DNA of 64,000 nt from JACMRP01 sp047302465 (GTDB lineage: Bacteria > Bdellovibrionota > Bdellovibrionia > Bdellovibrionales > Bdellovibrionaceae), in the NCBI RefSeq assembly GCF_047302465.1, contig NZ_CP178621.1:1-64000 (forward strand), written 5' to 3'. Shown here one piece after another: positions 9,649 through 17,371 of this stretch (the stretch's first letter is position 1; every line of letters starts with the position of its first letter). The notes under the pieces are model-generated. The model made no database searches, was not told the DNA's origin, and saw only the letters and a list, made by a program, of their open reading frames with translations. The position numbers and the translations under genes were made by a program.

Positions 9649-9866
9649 TGAAAAAGTACATCGTCTTTGTCGGAATCGGGTTTGAGCTGGTCGGAATCAT
9701 GTTGGCTTGTATTTATTTAGGCCAAGCAATTGATAAATCTTATCAAACTAAAGGGATCGCGTTGGCGGGTTTTATGTTCATTGGGCTCGCCAGCTGGCTC
9801 ACACATGTGATAATGCTTCTTCGTCGGTTGGAAAAACAAAACCCCGAAGACAAAGAGCCAGAATGA
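9648..9866 (+). CDS. AtpZ-like ATP synthase accessory membrane protein
   Basis: A 72-residue protein with two predicted membrane helices (about 4-24 and 38-60) joined by a short loop containing YLGQAIDKSYQTKG. This resembles the AtpZ/AtpI-related family encoded at the head of F-type ATP synthase operons and is proposed to help assemble the c-ring or carry Mg2+. Placement immediately before atpI and atpB supports the call. It overlaps both neighbours (TAATG at its start, ATGA at its end), so translation is likely coupled. Family assignment is by pattern and context, because the sequence is short. Confidence 0.7.
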   Translation: MKKYIVFVGIGFELVGIMLACIYLGQAIDKSYQTKGIALAGFMFIGLASWLTHVIMLLRRLEKQNPEDKEPE

Positions 9867-10234
9867 AAAGAGTCCTAACATTTCAGATACTTGTACTTGC
9901 CATCGGCTGTGGCTTGTTATGGCTTGCCGGAATGCAGCAAAAAATCAGTTCCTTTGCCATTGGCGGCTTAATCGTCACAGGAAACTTTATTCTGCTGGGT
10001 TTGGGCTGGGGAGTGGTTTTTCGTAAAAAACTGATTGCCCTGCCCGTTCTTATCATTGTATTTAAGTACGCGATTTTAGGAGTCATTATTTATCACTTTG
10101 TGAAGCAGAGTTGGATGCAGCCATTTTGGTTCGCAGCCGGCATTGCGACCATGATGATTGGCTCCCTAATGTATGGATTAACCTTAGGTTTTTTCAAAGA
10201 TCCGGATGACGGATCCAGTAACAAAGAAGAGTAA
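9863..10234 (+). CDS. atpI: ATP synthase subunit I (AtpI-like)
   Basis: A 123-residue integral membrane protein with four hydrophobic segments (about 5-22, 30-52, 58-80, 88-112), the size and layout of AtpI proteins, which help assemble the c-ring of F-type ATP synthases. Sequence conservation in this family is weak, so position is the main argument. It overlaps the AtpZ-like gene by 4 bases and ends 3 bases before atpB. The short hydrophilic tail DPDDGSSNKEE would lie in the cytoplasm. Confidence 0.75.
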   Translation: MKRVLTFQILVLAIGCGLLWLAGMQQKISSFAIGGLIVTGNFILLGLGWGVVFRKKLIALPVLIIVFKYAILGVIIYHFVKQSWMQPFWFAAGIATMMIGSLMYGLTLGFFKDPDDGSSNKEE

Positions 10235-10237
10235 TAC

Positions 10238-10933
10238 ATGTCGTTTAACTGGACACAGCTAATCCCACAAGTCGGCCACGATCATGATAAAGTTGCTGTA
10301 GCAACATTCGCGGCTACAAGTCTTGCATTGGTATTTGTTGGTCTTATCGCTCGTGCATCTTTGGGTAAGGGCGAAGCCGCAATCGTGCCATCAGGAAAAT
10401 TCTCTATCAAAGGACTCTTTGAACTGGTCACAGAGTTCATAACGAATCTCTCGGATCAGGTTATCGGCCACCACGGTCGTCACTATGTTCCTATGTTCAT
10501 TGCGGTTTTCTCGTTCATCTTCATCAATAACTTGGTGGGTGTGATTCCGGGAATGTCCCCAGCTACTGAAAACATCAATACGACCTTTGCTATGGGTCTG
10601 TTCATGTTCATTACTTATAATATCTTAGGCATTAAAGAGAACGGCCTTATCAATCACTTGAAACACTTCATGGGTCCGGTAGCAATGCTAGCACCTTTGA
10701 TGTTTGTGATCGAGTTGATCTCTCACATGGTTCGTCCATTGAGCTTGGGTCTTCGTCTTGCGAACGTTATGATGGGAGACCACGCGGTTGTCGCCGTGTT
10801 CTTGGATCTAGTCCCAATCGGCGTTCCACTCCCATTCTATGTATTGGGAATGTTCGTTTCTTTCGTTCAGGCGTTTGTATTTACATTATTGTCTATGGTA
10901 TATGTCGCGTTCGCAACAGCGCACGATCACTAA
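10238..10933 (+). CDS. atpB: ATP synthase F0 subunit a
   Basis: Subunit a forms the two ion half-channels beside the c-ring. The 231-residue protein has the essential arginine in RPLSLGLRLANVMMG (R173), the residue that faces the c-ring carboxylate. Conserved polar positions are also visible, such as INNLVGVIPG (about 96-105). Hydrophobic segments fit a five- to six-helix topology. The N-terminus is His/Asp rich (VGHDHDKV). It lies between atpI and atpE. Genes for b, delta and the F1 sector do not follow here. Confidence 0.95.
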   Translation: MSFNWTQLIPQVGHDHDKVAVATFAATSLALVFVGLIARASLGKGEAAIVPSGKFSIKGLFELVTEFITNLSDQVIGHHGRHYVPMFIAVFSFIFINNLVGVIPGMSPATENINTTFAMGLFMFITYNILGIKENGLINHLKHFMGPVAMLAPLMFVIELISHMVRPLSLGLRLANVMMGDHAVVAVFLDLVPIGVPLPFYVLGMFVSFVQAFVFTLLSMVYVAFATAHDH

Positions 10934-10976
10934 TAGGCAGCTGATTAATATTTAAGAAGTTAAAAGGAGAACATTA

Positions 10977-11291
10977 ATGAAAAACTTCAGCACAAAACTT
11001 ATGGTTACTTTGGCTGCAACTATGGTTGCTGCTCCAGCTTTCGCTCAAGAAGCAGCAGCTGGCGGTTCTACATCTGATAAAGGTATCGTTGCTCTTGCAG
11101 CAGCTTTGGCAATTGGTATCGCTGCTTTCGGCGGCGCTATGGCTCAAGGTAAAGCAGCAGCAGCAGCTTTGGATGGTATCTCTCGCAATCCAGCGGCTTC
11201 TGGTAAAATCATGACTCCGATGATCATCGGTTTGGCTCTTATCGAGTCACTTGTGATCTACGCTCTTGTTATCGCGTTCAAAATTTCTTAA
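10977..11291 (+). CDS. atpE: ATP synthase F0 subunit c with N-terminal leader
   Basis: Subunit c builds the rotating ring. The hairpin is clear: helix 1 is rich in Gly/Ala (about 36-66), the loop is SRNPAASG, and helix 2 carries the ion-binding glutamate E90 in LIESLVIYAL. Gln57, Glu90, Ser91 and Tyr95 fall where the Na+-binding c-rings of Ilyobacter have Q32, E65, S66 and Y70. The protein is 104 residues, longer than the usual 75-90, because of a signal-peptide-like leader (residues 1-23, ending APAFA). A good AAGGAG ribosome site precedes the ATG, and a strong terminator follows. Confidence 0.95.
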   Translation: MKNFSTKLMVTLAATMVAAPAFAQEAAAGGSTSDKGIVALAAALAIGIAAFGGAMAQGKAAAAALDGISRNPAASGKIMTPMIIGLALIESLVIYALVIAFKIS

Positions 11292-11316
11292 TTTTAAGAA
11301 GTTACGCAGATTTCGT

Positions 11317-11348
11317 AAAAAAGGCTGGCCTTCGCGCTGGCCTTTTTT
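11317..11348 (+). terminator. Rho-independent terminator after atpE
   Basis: The arms AAAAAAGGCTGGC and GCTGGCCTTTTTT pair over 13 positions (two G-U wobbles) around the loop CTTCGC and end in a T run. The hairpin closes the atp F0 transcript before the next gene, showing that atpE is the last gene of this operon. Confidence 0.9.
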
Positions 11349-11409
11349 ATTTTGTACGCGCAAAAAAACTATGATTTGATTTTGGTCTCAAACCTTTTGG
11401 AGTTTTGCG

Positions 11410-11856
11410 ATGAAGATCTTCAGCCTAGTTTTTACCAGCGTGCTGCTGTTCTCTCAAATTTCTTTGGCAGCCCCTACTTGTAAATTTAAACCTCTCAATG
11501 GTGGGACGAGCGGCGTTTGCTCGGACGATGAGTTTACTGTTGCCCTTTTGGAAGGGAACGTGGCGTCCGCAGAAGCCATGATTGAAGCCAATCCAAACTA
11601 CCTCTACTCTTGCAACTACAGTCATAAATTTAACGGCACCAGCGGCACTAATGAGCTGATGAATCCACTTATCTATACAGTTTGCCATACAGTCTATGGC
11701 GGAATGAAAGACATGGTTGTGATGCTTCTCAATCACATAGATAAAGAGGAACTTCTCTGCGCAACGCCGGATCGTCGTATGACAGTCAAAGACTGTGTAA
11801 ATAGAATTTCCGACGAACAGGTTCGTGACGAAGTTTCTAAAGTTTTGGAGTTATAA
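11410..11856 (+). CDS. Small secreted protein, possibly ankyrin-like
   Basis: I do not recognise a firm family. The 148-residue protein starts with a clear signal peptide (cleavage near ISLAA-PTC, residue 20-21). Six cysteines occur in the mature chain, suggesting disulphides in the periplasm. The segments DDEFTVALLEGNVASAEAMIEANPNYL and NPLIYTVCHTVYGG-KDMVVMLLNH look like a pair of degenerate ankyrin repeats (helix-helix with the LLEGN/NP pattern). The gene is followed by another small secreted Cys-rich gene one base after the stop, so the two are probably co-expressed. Confidence 0.7.
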   Translation: MKIFSLVFTSVLLFSQISLAAPTCKFKPLNGGTSGVCSDDEFTVALLEGNVASAEAMIEANPNYLYSCNYSHKFNGTSGTNELMNPLIYTVCHTVYGGMKDMVVMLLNHIDKEELLCATPDRRMTVKDCVNRISDEQVRDEVSKVLEL

Positions 11857-11857
11857 A

Positions 11858-12172
11858 ATGAAAGCTTTATTTCTATCGCTCGCTCTAGTGACTTTAACTT
11901 TTGCCGCCCAGGCCCGCGCCGACGAGCTTTGTGAATCTTACGGATTTACCGGAAACACAGTTGAAGAAGCTGAAAATGAATGTCTGACAAAGGGAGATTA
12001 CATCACACGCGCACGCTGCAATCAGGATGTTACTTGCGCAGAAGGTGTGATGGTTTGCACGACTCGTGGATATAAAGGCTCAACAATTACTTTGGCCGTC
12101 GAGGCGTGCTATGACTTGGGTTACATCTATAGCCGCGAACAGTGCGAGCAAGACGTTACTTGCAAGCAGTAA
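11858..12172 (+). CDS. Small secreted protein with two tandem cysteine modules
   Basis: ATG 11858, one base after the upstream stop, opens a clear signal peptide ending near AAQARA. A start further upstream would sit inside the preceding gene. The 104-residue product has a mature chain made of two copies of a module of about 36 residues. Both follow C-x3-G-(F/Y)-x-G-x-T, an A with a C four residues later, an aromatic YI-x-(S)R-x2-C and end D-V-T-C. Each module has four cysteines, so two disulphides per module are likely. The function is unknown and I know no named family with this pattern. Confidence 0.75.
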   Translation: MKALFLSLALVTLTFAAQARADELCESYGFTGNTVEEAENECLTKGDYITRARCNQDVTCAEGVMVCTTRGYKGSTITLAVEACYDLGYIYSREQCEQDVTCKQ

Positions 12173-12182
12173 CAAGTACCCC

Positions 12183-13550
12183 TTAGAGGTACTTGTTAAC
12201 GATGCTTTCAACTTTATTACGAATTCTGTCTAGGCCGGCTTGAGTTGTGGCTTCATAGCGAACAACCAGTACAGGTTGAGTGTTAGATGAGCGACAAAGT
12301 GCCCAGCCATCCTCGAAGCTTAGACGAATACCATCGATAAGGTTGGCTTTAAAATCAGGGCCGCCTTTTCCGAAAGCTTCTACCATCTTTTCAACGATCA
12401 AAACCTTTTTCTCTTCCGTCGTATCGATACGAATTTCTGGTGTATTGAATGCCGGCGGTAAACCTTCCAACAACTGAGGAATAGTTTTTCCCGTGCGAGA
12501 AAGAATCTCTACAAGACGAAGAGCTGCATAAGGAGCATCGTCGTAACCGTAGTTTCTATCAGCGAAGAAGATATGACCGCTCATTTCTCCACCAAACGGA
12601 GCTTTTTCAACTTTGATTTTTTCTTTGATCAAGCTGTGGCCGGTCTTCCACATAATAGGAACGCCGCCATGCTTTTCAATATCGTGATACATGCGATCTG
12701 AGCACTTCACATCGCCTACGATTTTCGCACCTTTGTCTTTTTCAAGAATAGCACGAGAGATAATCACCATCAGTTCATCACCGTAAATCATGCGACCCGT
12801 ATGATCGACCACGCCGATACGATCAGCGTCTCCATCAAAGCCGATACCACAAACAGCGCCCTCTTTAAGAACTTGTGCTTGTAAATCTTTAAGGTTCTTT
12901 TCGACGGTTGGATCTGGGTGGTGATTTGGGAAACGACCATCTGGTTCTTCAAAAAGAATAGTTGGGTTCAAACCAACAGAGTTGAAAAGACCGCGTGCGA
13001 CTACGCCTCCAGCGCCATTTCCGCAATCAAGAACGACTTTAACGTTATTCAAAGTACCGAATTCTTTTTTGTATTGTGCAAAGTAACTTGGGAAAATATC
13101 AATTTTAGTTTCTTTACCTTGGCCAGAAAGATATTGGCCCTTCTCCATAATACGGCGAAGTTTTTGAATCTCTTCTCCGAAGATAGTGCCTTTGCCTACG
13201 GAAATTTTAAAGCCATTGTACTCTGGAGGGTTGTGACTGCCCGTTACCTGAATGGCACCATCAACACCTTCTACGGTAAAAGTAGCAAAGTAGCAGACAG
13301 GACTAGTTACAAGACCCAAGTGAATAACACTACCACCGGACTCAGTAATTCCTTTTGCTAATGCCTTGATGATGTTCGGTGAAGACAAGCGCGCATCATG
13401 GCCAAGAGCAACAGTCGGTGTAGCATTGCCCTTGTTTTCTTTCATGTAAACGACATAAGAGCGGCCCAAGTTTTCTGCAAAGGCATCGTCGAAGTCGCCA
13501 TTGTAAACGCCACGAATATCATATTCTCTGAAGATCACTGGTTGAAACAT
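12183..13550 (-). CDS. Phosphomannomutase/phosphoglucomutase
   Basis: An alpha-D-phosphohexomutase that interconverts sugar 6- and 1-phosphates (mannose or glucose) for nucleotide-sugar and envelope polysaccharide synthesis. The 455-residue protein has all four active-site motifs: the phosphoserine loop TGSHNP (S105), the metal loop DGDADR (about 238-243), the sugar-binding loop GGEMSGH (about 316-322) and a C-terminal phosphate-binding loop RSSNTQP. It starts FREYDIRG, as AlgC/ManB-type enzymes do. It lies 28 bases after pdxA on the same strand, possibly the last gene of the etfB-led operon. Which sugar is preferred cannot be told from sequence. Confidence 0.92.
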   Translation of the reverse strand: MFQPVIFREYDIRGVYNGDFDDAFAENLGRSYVVYMKENKGNATPTVALGHDARLSSPNIIKALAKGITESGGSVIHLGLVTSPVCYFATFTVEGVDGAIQVTGSHNPPEYNGFKISVGKGTIFGEEIQKLRRIMEKGQYLSGQGKETKIDIFPSYFAQYKKEFGTLNNVKVVLDCGNGAGGVVARGLFNSVGLNPTILFEEPDGRFPNHHPDPTVEKNLKDLQAQVLKEGAVCGIGFDGDADRIGVVDHTGRMIYGDELMVIISRAILEKDKGAKIVGDVKCSDRMYHDIEKHGGVPIMWKTGHSLIKEKIKVEKAPFGGEMSGHIFFADRNYGYDDAPYAALRLVEILSRTGKTIPQLLEGLPPAFNTPEIRIDTTEEKKVLIVEKMVEAFGKGGPDFKANLIDGIRLSFEDGWALCRSSNTQPVLVVRYEATTQAGLDRIRNKVESIVNKYL

Positions 13551-13578
13551 GCTAAACCTCTTTTTCCGAGTGAAAACT

Positions 13579-14550
13579 TTATTTTATAGATGATTTTGCT
13601 AGTCGGAGACAAGCTTGAATTGCGTCAATCATGGAGTTCGCAATGGCTTTGTTCTTACCAAAAATGTCCTTGGCAGTGCCATGGTCAACGCTTGTTCGAA
13701 CAAAAGGAATTCCTAGCGATACGTGCACACCACTTTTTTGTCCATGAATGGCTTTAAAAGGGATCAGCCCCTGATCGTGATAGAGCGCTAGGTAAACGGA
13801 ATACTTTTTCCAGTTTTCTTCCAAAAAAGCCGCATCCGGAACAAGCGGCCCGAGGACAGGGATTTTTGCCTTCGCGGCCTCGTTTAGCGCTTTGGTCACA
13901 AACTCACGCTCTTCGATGCCTATCAGGCCTTCTTCACCAGCGTGAGGGTTCAGTCCTAAGACCCCGATGGGTTTCTTTTGTTGGGCTACTGGAAGCATTT
14001 TGCGAAGCGCATTTGCTGCCTCAATACCCGAGAGCAAATCCACTACATTCATGCTTGTCGACACCTTAGAAAGTGGAATGTGGGCCGTATTTAGCACGAC
14101 ATTAAATTTATTCCCCAAAAAACCCATGTGGACTTTTTGACTTCTAGAAATGCGTTTCAGAATATCCGTGTGCCCCATGTCTTGTAGACCAGCACGATAG
14201 ATCTCTGTTTTTGAAAGTGGGCCCGTGACCATGCCGTGCAATTGTTTTTGCTGGCACCAGACCGCCGTCTGCTGCACCCACAGAGCAGGCGATTCCTCAG
14301 ACACGATTTCTACCAACTGGTTGGCTTTCATCTCTGCCGATAGAAGATAGTTCAAAGCCTTTAGTGGTGATGCAAAAGAGACCAGCTTAAATTTTTTATC
14401 GAGTTTTTTGAGATTTCTGGGAAAGCTCGAAGCCGAGCGCCAAATTAAAAAATGAGCCCCTTTTTGTGGGCCCATTTTTAGAAGGGCTTTTTCTGCGATT
14501 TCAAGCCCGATGCCGTCGCTGTCTCCGGAGGTGATTGCAATCTTAAGCAT
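13579..14550 (-). CDS. pdxA: 4-hydroxythreonine-4-phosphate dehydrogenase
   Basis: PdxA oxidises 4-phosphohydroxy-L-threonine in the DXP-dependent route to pyridoxal phosphate. I start at ATG 14550 (MLKIAITSGDSDGIG), because that N-terminus matches the family and the longer frame would overlap the preceding gene. The product is 323 residues, usual for PdxA. The three metal-ligand histidines are visible in NTAHIPLS, GLNPHAGEEG and ALYHDQGLIPFK, together with TGPLSK and GHTDIL substrate loops. It begins 1 base after a parvulin gene, so it is in the same transcript as three foldase genes, an arrangement reminiscent of surA-pdxA in E. coli. Confidence 0.93.
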   Translation of the reverse strand: MLKIAITSGDSDGIGLEIAEKALLKMGPQKGAHFLIWRSASSFPRNLKKLDKKFKLVSFASPLKALNYLLSAEMKANQLVEIVSEESPALWVQQTAVWCQQKQLHGMVTGPLSKTEIYRAGLQDMGHTDILKRISRSQKVHMGFLGNKFNVVLNTAHIPLSKVSTSMNVVDLLSGIEAANALRKMLPVAQQKKPIGVLGLNPHAGEEGLIGIEEREFVTKALNEAAKAKIPVLGPLVPDAAFLEENWKKYSVYLALYHDQGLIPFKAIHGQKSGVHVSLGIPFVRTSVDHGTAKDIFGKNKAIANSMIDAIQACLRLAKSSIK

Positions 14551-14551
14551 T

Positions 14552-15505
14552 TTATTTTTCGTTAATACGAACGAAAGCCTCTTCACGCTTCGACAAAAGC
14601 CAGTTTTTCATTTGGCGTTTGAAGTTTTGTTCAAACAGGCTTGCTTTGATTTGTTCTTTTTCTCTTTCGAATCTTGGATCCGTCGTAAGCTTTTTATCGA
14701 GCAGCTTCACTATATGATAACCCATGCGGGATTTTACGATGCCTGTAGTTTGTCCAGCATTCAGGCCTTGGATAGAATCTTCAACTTCTTTTAAGAACTC
14801 TCCAGATTTGAAAGTACCCAACAAACCGCCAGAGGTGAAGTTAGGATCTTCACTGTTTTGTTCAGCCAAGGTTTCGAAGTTTTCGCCCGAGCGAAGTTTA
14901 GTTAGCACTGCTTCCGCGCGCTTATAAGCGGCTTCAGACCCACCTTTTTTAGGGTTAAAGAAGATGTGAGCAACCGTGAACTCGTTCACTGAAGACTTAT
15001 TTTGCGGATTCTTTTTAAGATATTCTGCCAAAGCATCGTCGTCAGAAATACGAAGTTTAGAAATAATTTCGGCTTCGATCAAAGACTGCTTCTCGATTTT
15101 TTCTTTTAGAAATGCTTGGTACTCCGATGTTGAAATACCTTGGGCTTTGAAGGCAGCCAATACATCATTTACAGTCACATTGTTTTTCTTGGCCATGTCG
15201 CGGATTTCTTGATCCACGCGCTCCATGGTTACGCTGTGATTAAGACGTTTGATTTCAGAGGACATGATCTTTTCATTGATCAAATAATCTAACTGCACTT
15301 TGCGATCTTTTTTTAGGTCCTCGACACTTTTACCGGAAAGCATGGCTTCGTCGATCAAAGCAGGTGTTTTCAACTTCTTTTGAAGTTCTTTGAAGTCCGA
15401 TTCCAAAATGATTTCGTTATTAACAACAGCCACGATGCGCTCGACGACTTCCGCGCGGGAAACCAACGGCAAAAGGAATAAAACAGAAACCAGTAGCTTA
15501 GTCAT
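14552..15505 (-). CDS. SurA-like periplasmic peptidyl-prolyl isomerase
   Basis: A periplasmic chaperone and parvulin-type prolyl isomerase expected to help outer-membrane proteins fold. The 317 residues begin with a signal peptide (to about SRA, residue 18), then a SurA N-terminal helical domain (VERIVAVVNNEIILESDF is typical), and one PpiC domain (about 175-270, with FTVAHIFFNP, FETLAEQNSEDP, GGLLGTFKSGEF and GYHIVKLL). E. coli SurA has two isomerase domains, whereas this has one. It is next to pdxA as surA is in E. coli. The start overlaps the end of the upstream foldase gene by 8 bases. Confidence 0.9.
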   Translation of the reverse strand: MTKLLVSVLFLLPLVSRAEVVERIVAVVNNEIILESDFKELQKKLKTPALIDEAMLSGKSVEDLKKDRKVQLDYLINEKIMSSEIKRLNHSVTMERVDQEIRDMAKKNNVTVNDVLAAFKAQGISTSEYQAFLKEKIEKQSLIEAEIISKLRISDDDALAEYLKKNPQNKSSVNEFTVAHIFFNPKKGGSEAAYKRAEAVLTKLRSGENFETLAEQNSEDPNFTSGGLLGTFKSGEFLKEVEDSIQGLNAGQTTGIVKSRMGYHIVKLLDKKLTTDPRFEREKEQIKASLFEQNFKRQMKNWLLSKREEAFVRINEK

Positions 15506-16472
15506 TATCAGTCCTTGTTTCGACGACGATCGAATTGATCAGCTCGTTATCTTTAAGGACTTTACTACTTCTTAATTGGGCGTCCAACCATTTTACGAAC
15601 TCCCCTTGTTCTCGCTGCGCCGTTAAAGCGCGAATAATCTGATTACGCACCTCTTCAAGCGGCAAAGTCGCAGCAGGGGCCTTTTTTTCGATCTTTACGA
15701 CGTGAAAACCAAAGGGACTTTTGATTTGTGTCACACTTCCCACGCCACTTTTAAACAAAGGGTCAAAGAAGTCGACCGAACCGATTTCTATCCAGCCAAC
15801 AAGACCGCCATTTTTGGCCTCAGGCGCGATAGAGTACTTCTTTGCAAGCTCCGCGAAGTCTTTCTGTTTGACTTGGCTTTTTAAGAGATCCGCTTTTCCG
15901 AGTTCGTCTGTGACGATTTGACGAAGATAAATGCGTTCTTTCTTCTTAAACTGCTCTTTATGCTCTTCGTAGTACTGCTTAATTTCAGCCTCTGTGAGGG
16001 GCTTGATGCGCTCGTTGAGCTTTTTGAAGACGGCTCTTTCAATCAAAGTATAACGAAGCTCTTCGCGCCATTCAGAAAAAGACAGATTTTCTTGGGCAAG
16101 CAGACGACGGAAAGAAAGGTCGTCGGGATAGTTAGCTCGGTACTTATCCACTTCTTTATCCAGATCACTTTCGGTCACAACTAAGCTATTTGCGCGAGCC
16201 CAATCAAGCGTTAGTGACTTCACAATAAAGGCACGAAGAATTTCTTCCTTAGTTCTTTGCACAGTGTTTGGATCTTTGGCGGTCAGCGCATCCAAGTCCT
16301 TTAGTTTTCTGGCAAGTTGATTTGAAAACTCTTTGGTTGAAAGAACGTGATCGTTGACCTTCACCACGGGTTTTGTGGAAACCTTTTGATAGTTAGAGGT
16401 ACAAGCTGTAGCTCCGAAAATCATTCCCAAAATAAAAAGCCCCGTCAGTGCGGGGCTCTTAATAAATTTCAT
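15498..16472 (-). CDS. Parvulin-type peptidyl-prolyl isomerase lipoprotein
   Basis: The 324-residue protein begins with a lipoprotein signal (lipobox GATAC, Cys24), so it should be tethered to a membrane facing the periplasm. A helical SurA/PrsA-like region (about 40-175) precedes a PpiC isomerase domain (about 178-275, with RIYLRQIVTD, FAELAKKYSIAPEAKNGG, GWIEIG and FGFHVVKIEKK). It resembles PrsA-type foldases in being a lipoprotein with one parvulin domain. It lies 12 bases downstream of a third parvulin gene and overlaps the SurA-like gene. Clients are unknown. Confidence 0.9.
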   Translation of the reverse strand: MKFIKSPALTGLFILGMIFGATACTSNYQKVSTKPVVKVNDHVLSTKEFSNQLARKLKDLDALTAKDPNTVQRTKEEILRAFIVKSLTLDWARANSLVVTESDLDKEVDKYRANYPDDLSFRRLLAQENLSFSEWREELRYTLIERAVFKKLNERIKPLTEAEIKQYYEEHKEQFKKKERIYLRQIVTDELGKADLLKSQVKQKDFAELAKKYSIAPEAKNGGLVGWIEIGSVDFFDPLFKSGVGSVTQIKSPFGFHVVKIEKKAPAATLPLEEVRNQIIRALTAQREQGEFVKWLDAQLRSSKVLKDNELINSIVVETRTDND

Positions 16473-16484
16473 GTCTAAAATCCC

Positions 16485-17312
16485 TTACTTGATAAGGCTT
16501 GGATTTGTCTTAATAGGGTAGTTTTTCTTAAGCTTTTCAAAGTATTCGTTGAAAGCCTGTTTTCTTTTCTCATCGTAAACCGCAGAGCGAATCTGGCGTT
16601 TATCGGCAGCATCATATGGATTGCGGCCGGTAATTTTGATGATGTGGAAACCAAAAGGAGTTTCTACCAAACCTTTGATGTCTCCAACTTTACCGCTAAC
16701 AGCGGCCTCATAATAAGAAGGAACCAGAGTTACTCGAGACTGCCAACCCACATCGCCACCCGCTTGTTTGCTGAGAGGGTCGTCGGAATAAAGTTTCACT
16801 AGCTCTTCGAAAGGACGCTTTGATTTTTTAACTTCTTCGTAGATTTCGTTCGCGCGCTTTTTAGCCTCGGCAACTTGCTCTGGCGTTGCGCCTGGCTTGT
16901 ACTCAATCAAGATGTGGCTTGTACGAACCTGAGGATTGTTTTTGTACCAAGCTTTCATTTCTGCTTCAGAAACTTGGATTTTTTGAACCTTCGGTCCTAA
17001 ATCCTTCTCCAGAAGAGCCTTGTAAGTCTCTTGCTGAACGCGCTCGATAACAATAGGGTCTCTTTCGAGGTTTCTTTTAGCAGCTTCTTGCAAACCAACT
17101 TCGTAGCGAACCAAGTCTTCCAAGAACTGAGGCTTGGTTGGTGGGTTCAAGGTTTGAGATTTGATGTCAGTGTATTTCTTGTTGAATTCATCCACTGTGA
17201 TCTTTTTATTGCCAACGGTTGCGATAACCTCAGAACCTTTTGATTGCGCAAAAGACACAGTTGCTGAAAGAAGAAGGACGCCAAAAATACTTGTAATTGC
17301 GGTCAGATTCAT
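16485..17312 (-). CDS. Secreted parvulin-type peptidyl-prolyl isomerase
   Basis: A 275-residue periplasmic foldase. The signal peptide ends about residue 22 (ATVSFAQ). A short helical N-terminal part, with VATVGNKKITVDEFNKKY typical of this family, leads to a PpiC domain (about 128-230: VRTSHILIEYKPGA, FEELVKLYSDDPLSKQAGGDVGW, FGFHIIKITGR). The ATG at 17312 is followed directly by the signal sequence. It is the first of three consecutive parvulin genes and sits 59 bases after the DUF374 gene. A separate promoter in that gap is possible but none is obvious. Confidence 0.9.
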   Translation of the reverse strand: MNLTAITSIFGVLLLSATVSFAQSKGSEVIATVGNKKITVDEFNKKYTDIKSQTLNPPTKPQFLEDLVRYEVGLQEAAKRNLERDPIVIERVQQETYKALLEKDLGPKVQKIQVSEAEMKAWYKNNPQVRTSHILIEYKPGATPEQVAEAKKRANEIYEEVKKSKRPFEELVKLYSDDPLSKQAGGDVGWQSRVTLVPSYYEAAVSGKVGDIKGLVETPFGFHIIKITGRNPYDAADKRQIRSAVYDEKRKQAFNEYFEKLKKNYPIKTNPSLIK

Positions 17313-17371
17313 ACCTTAAAAGTCCCTTTAAAAAGTTGACGACATACCACATTAAAACGCTAGCACTCGCT

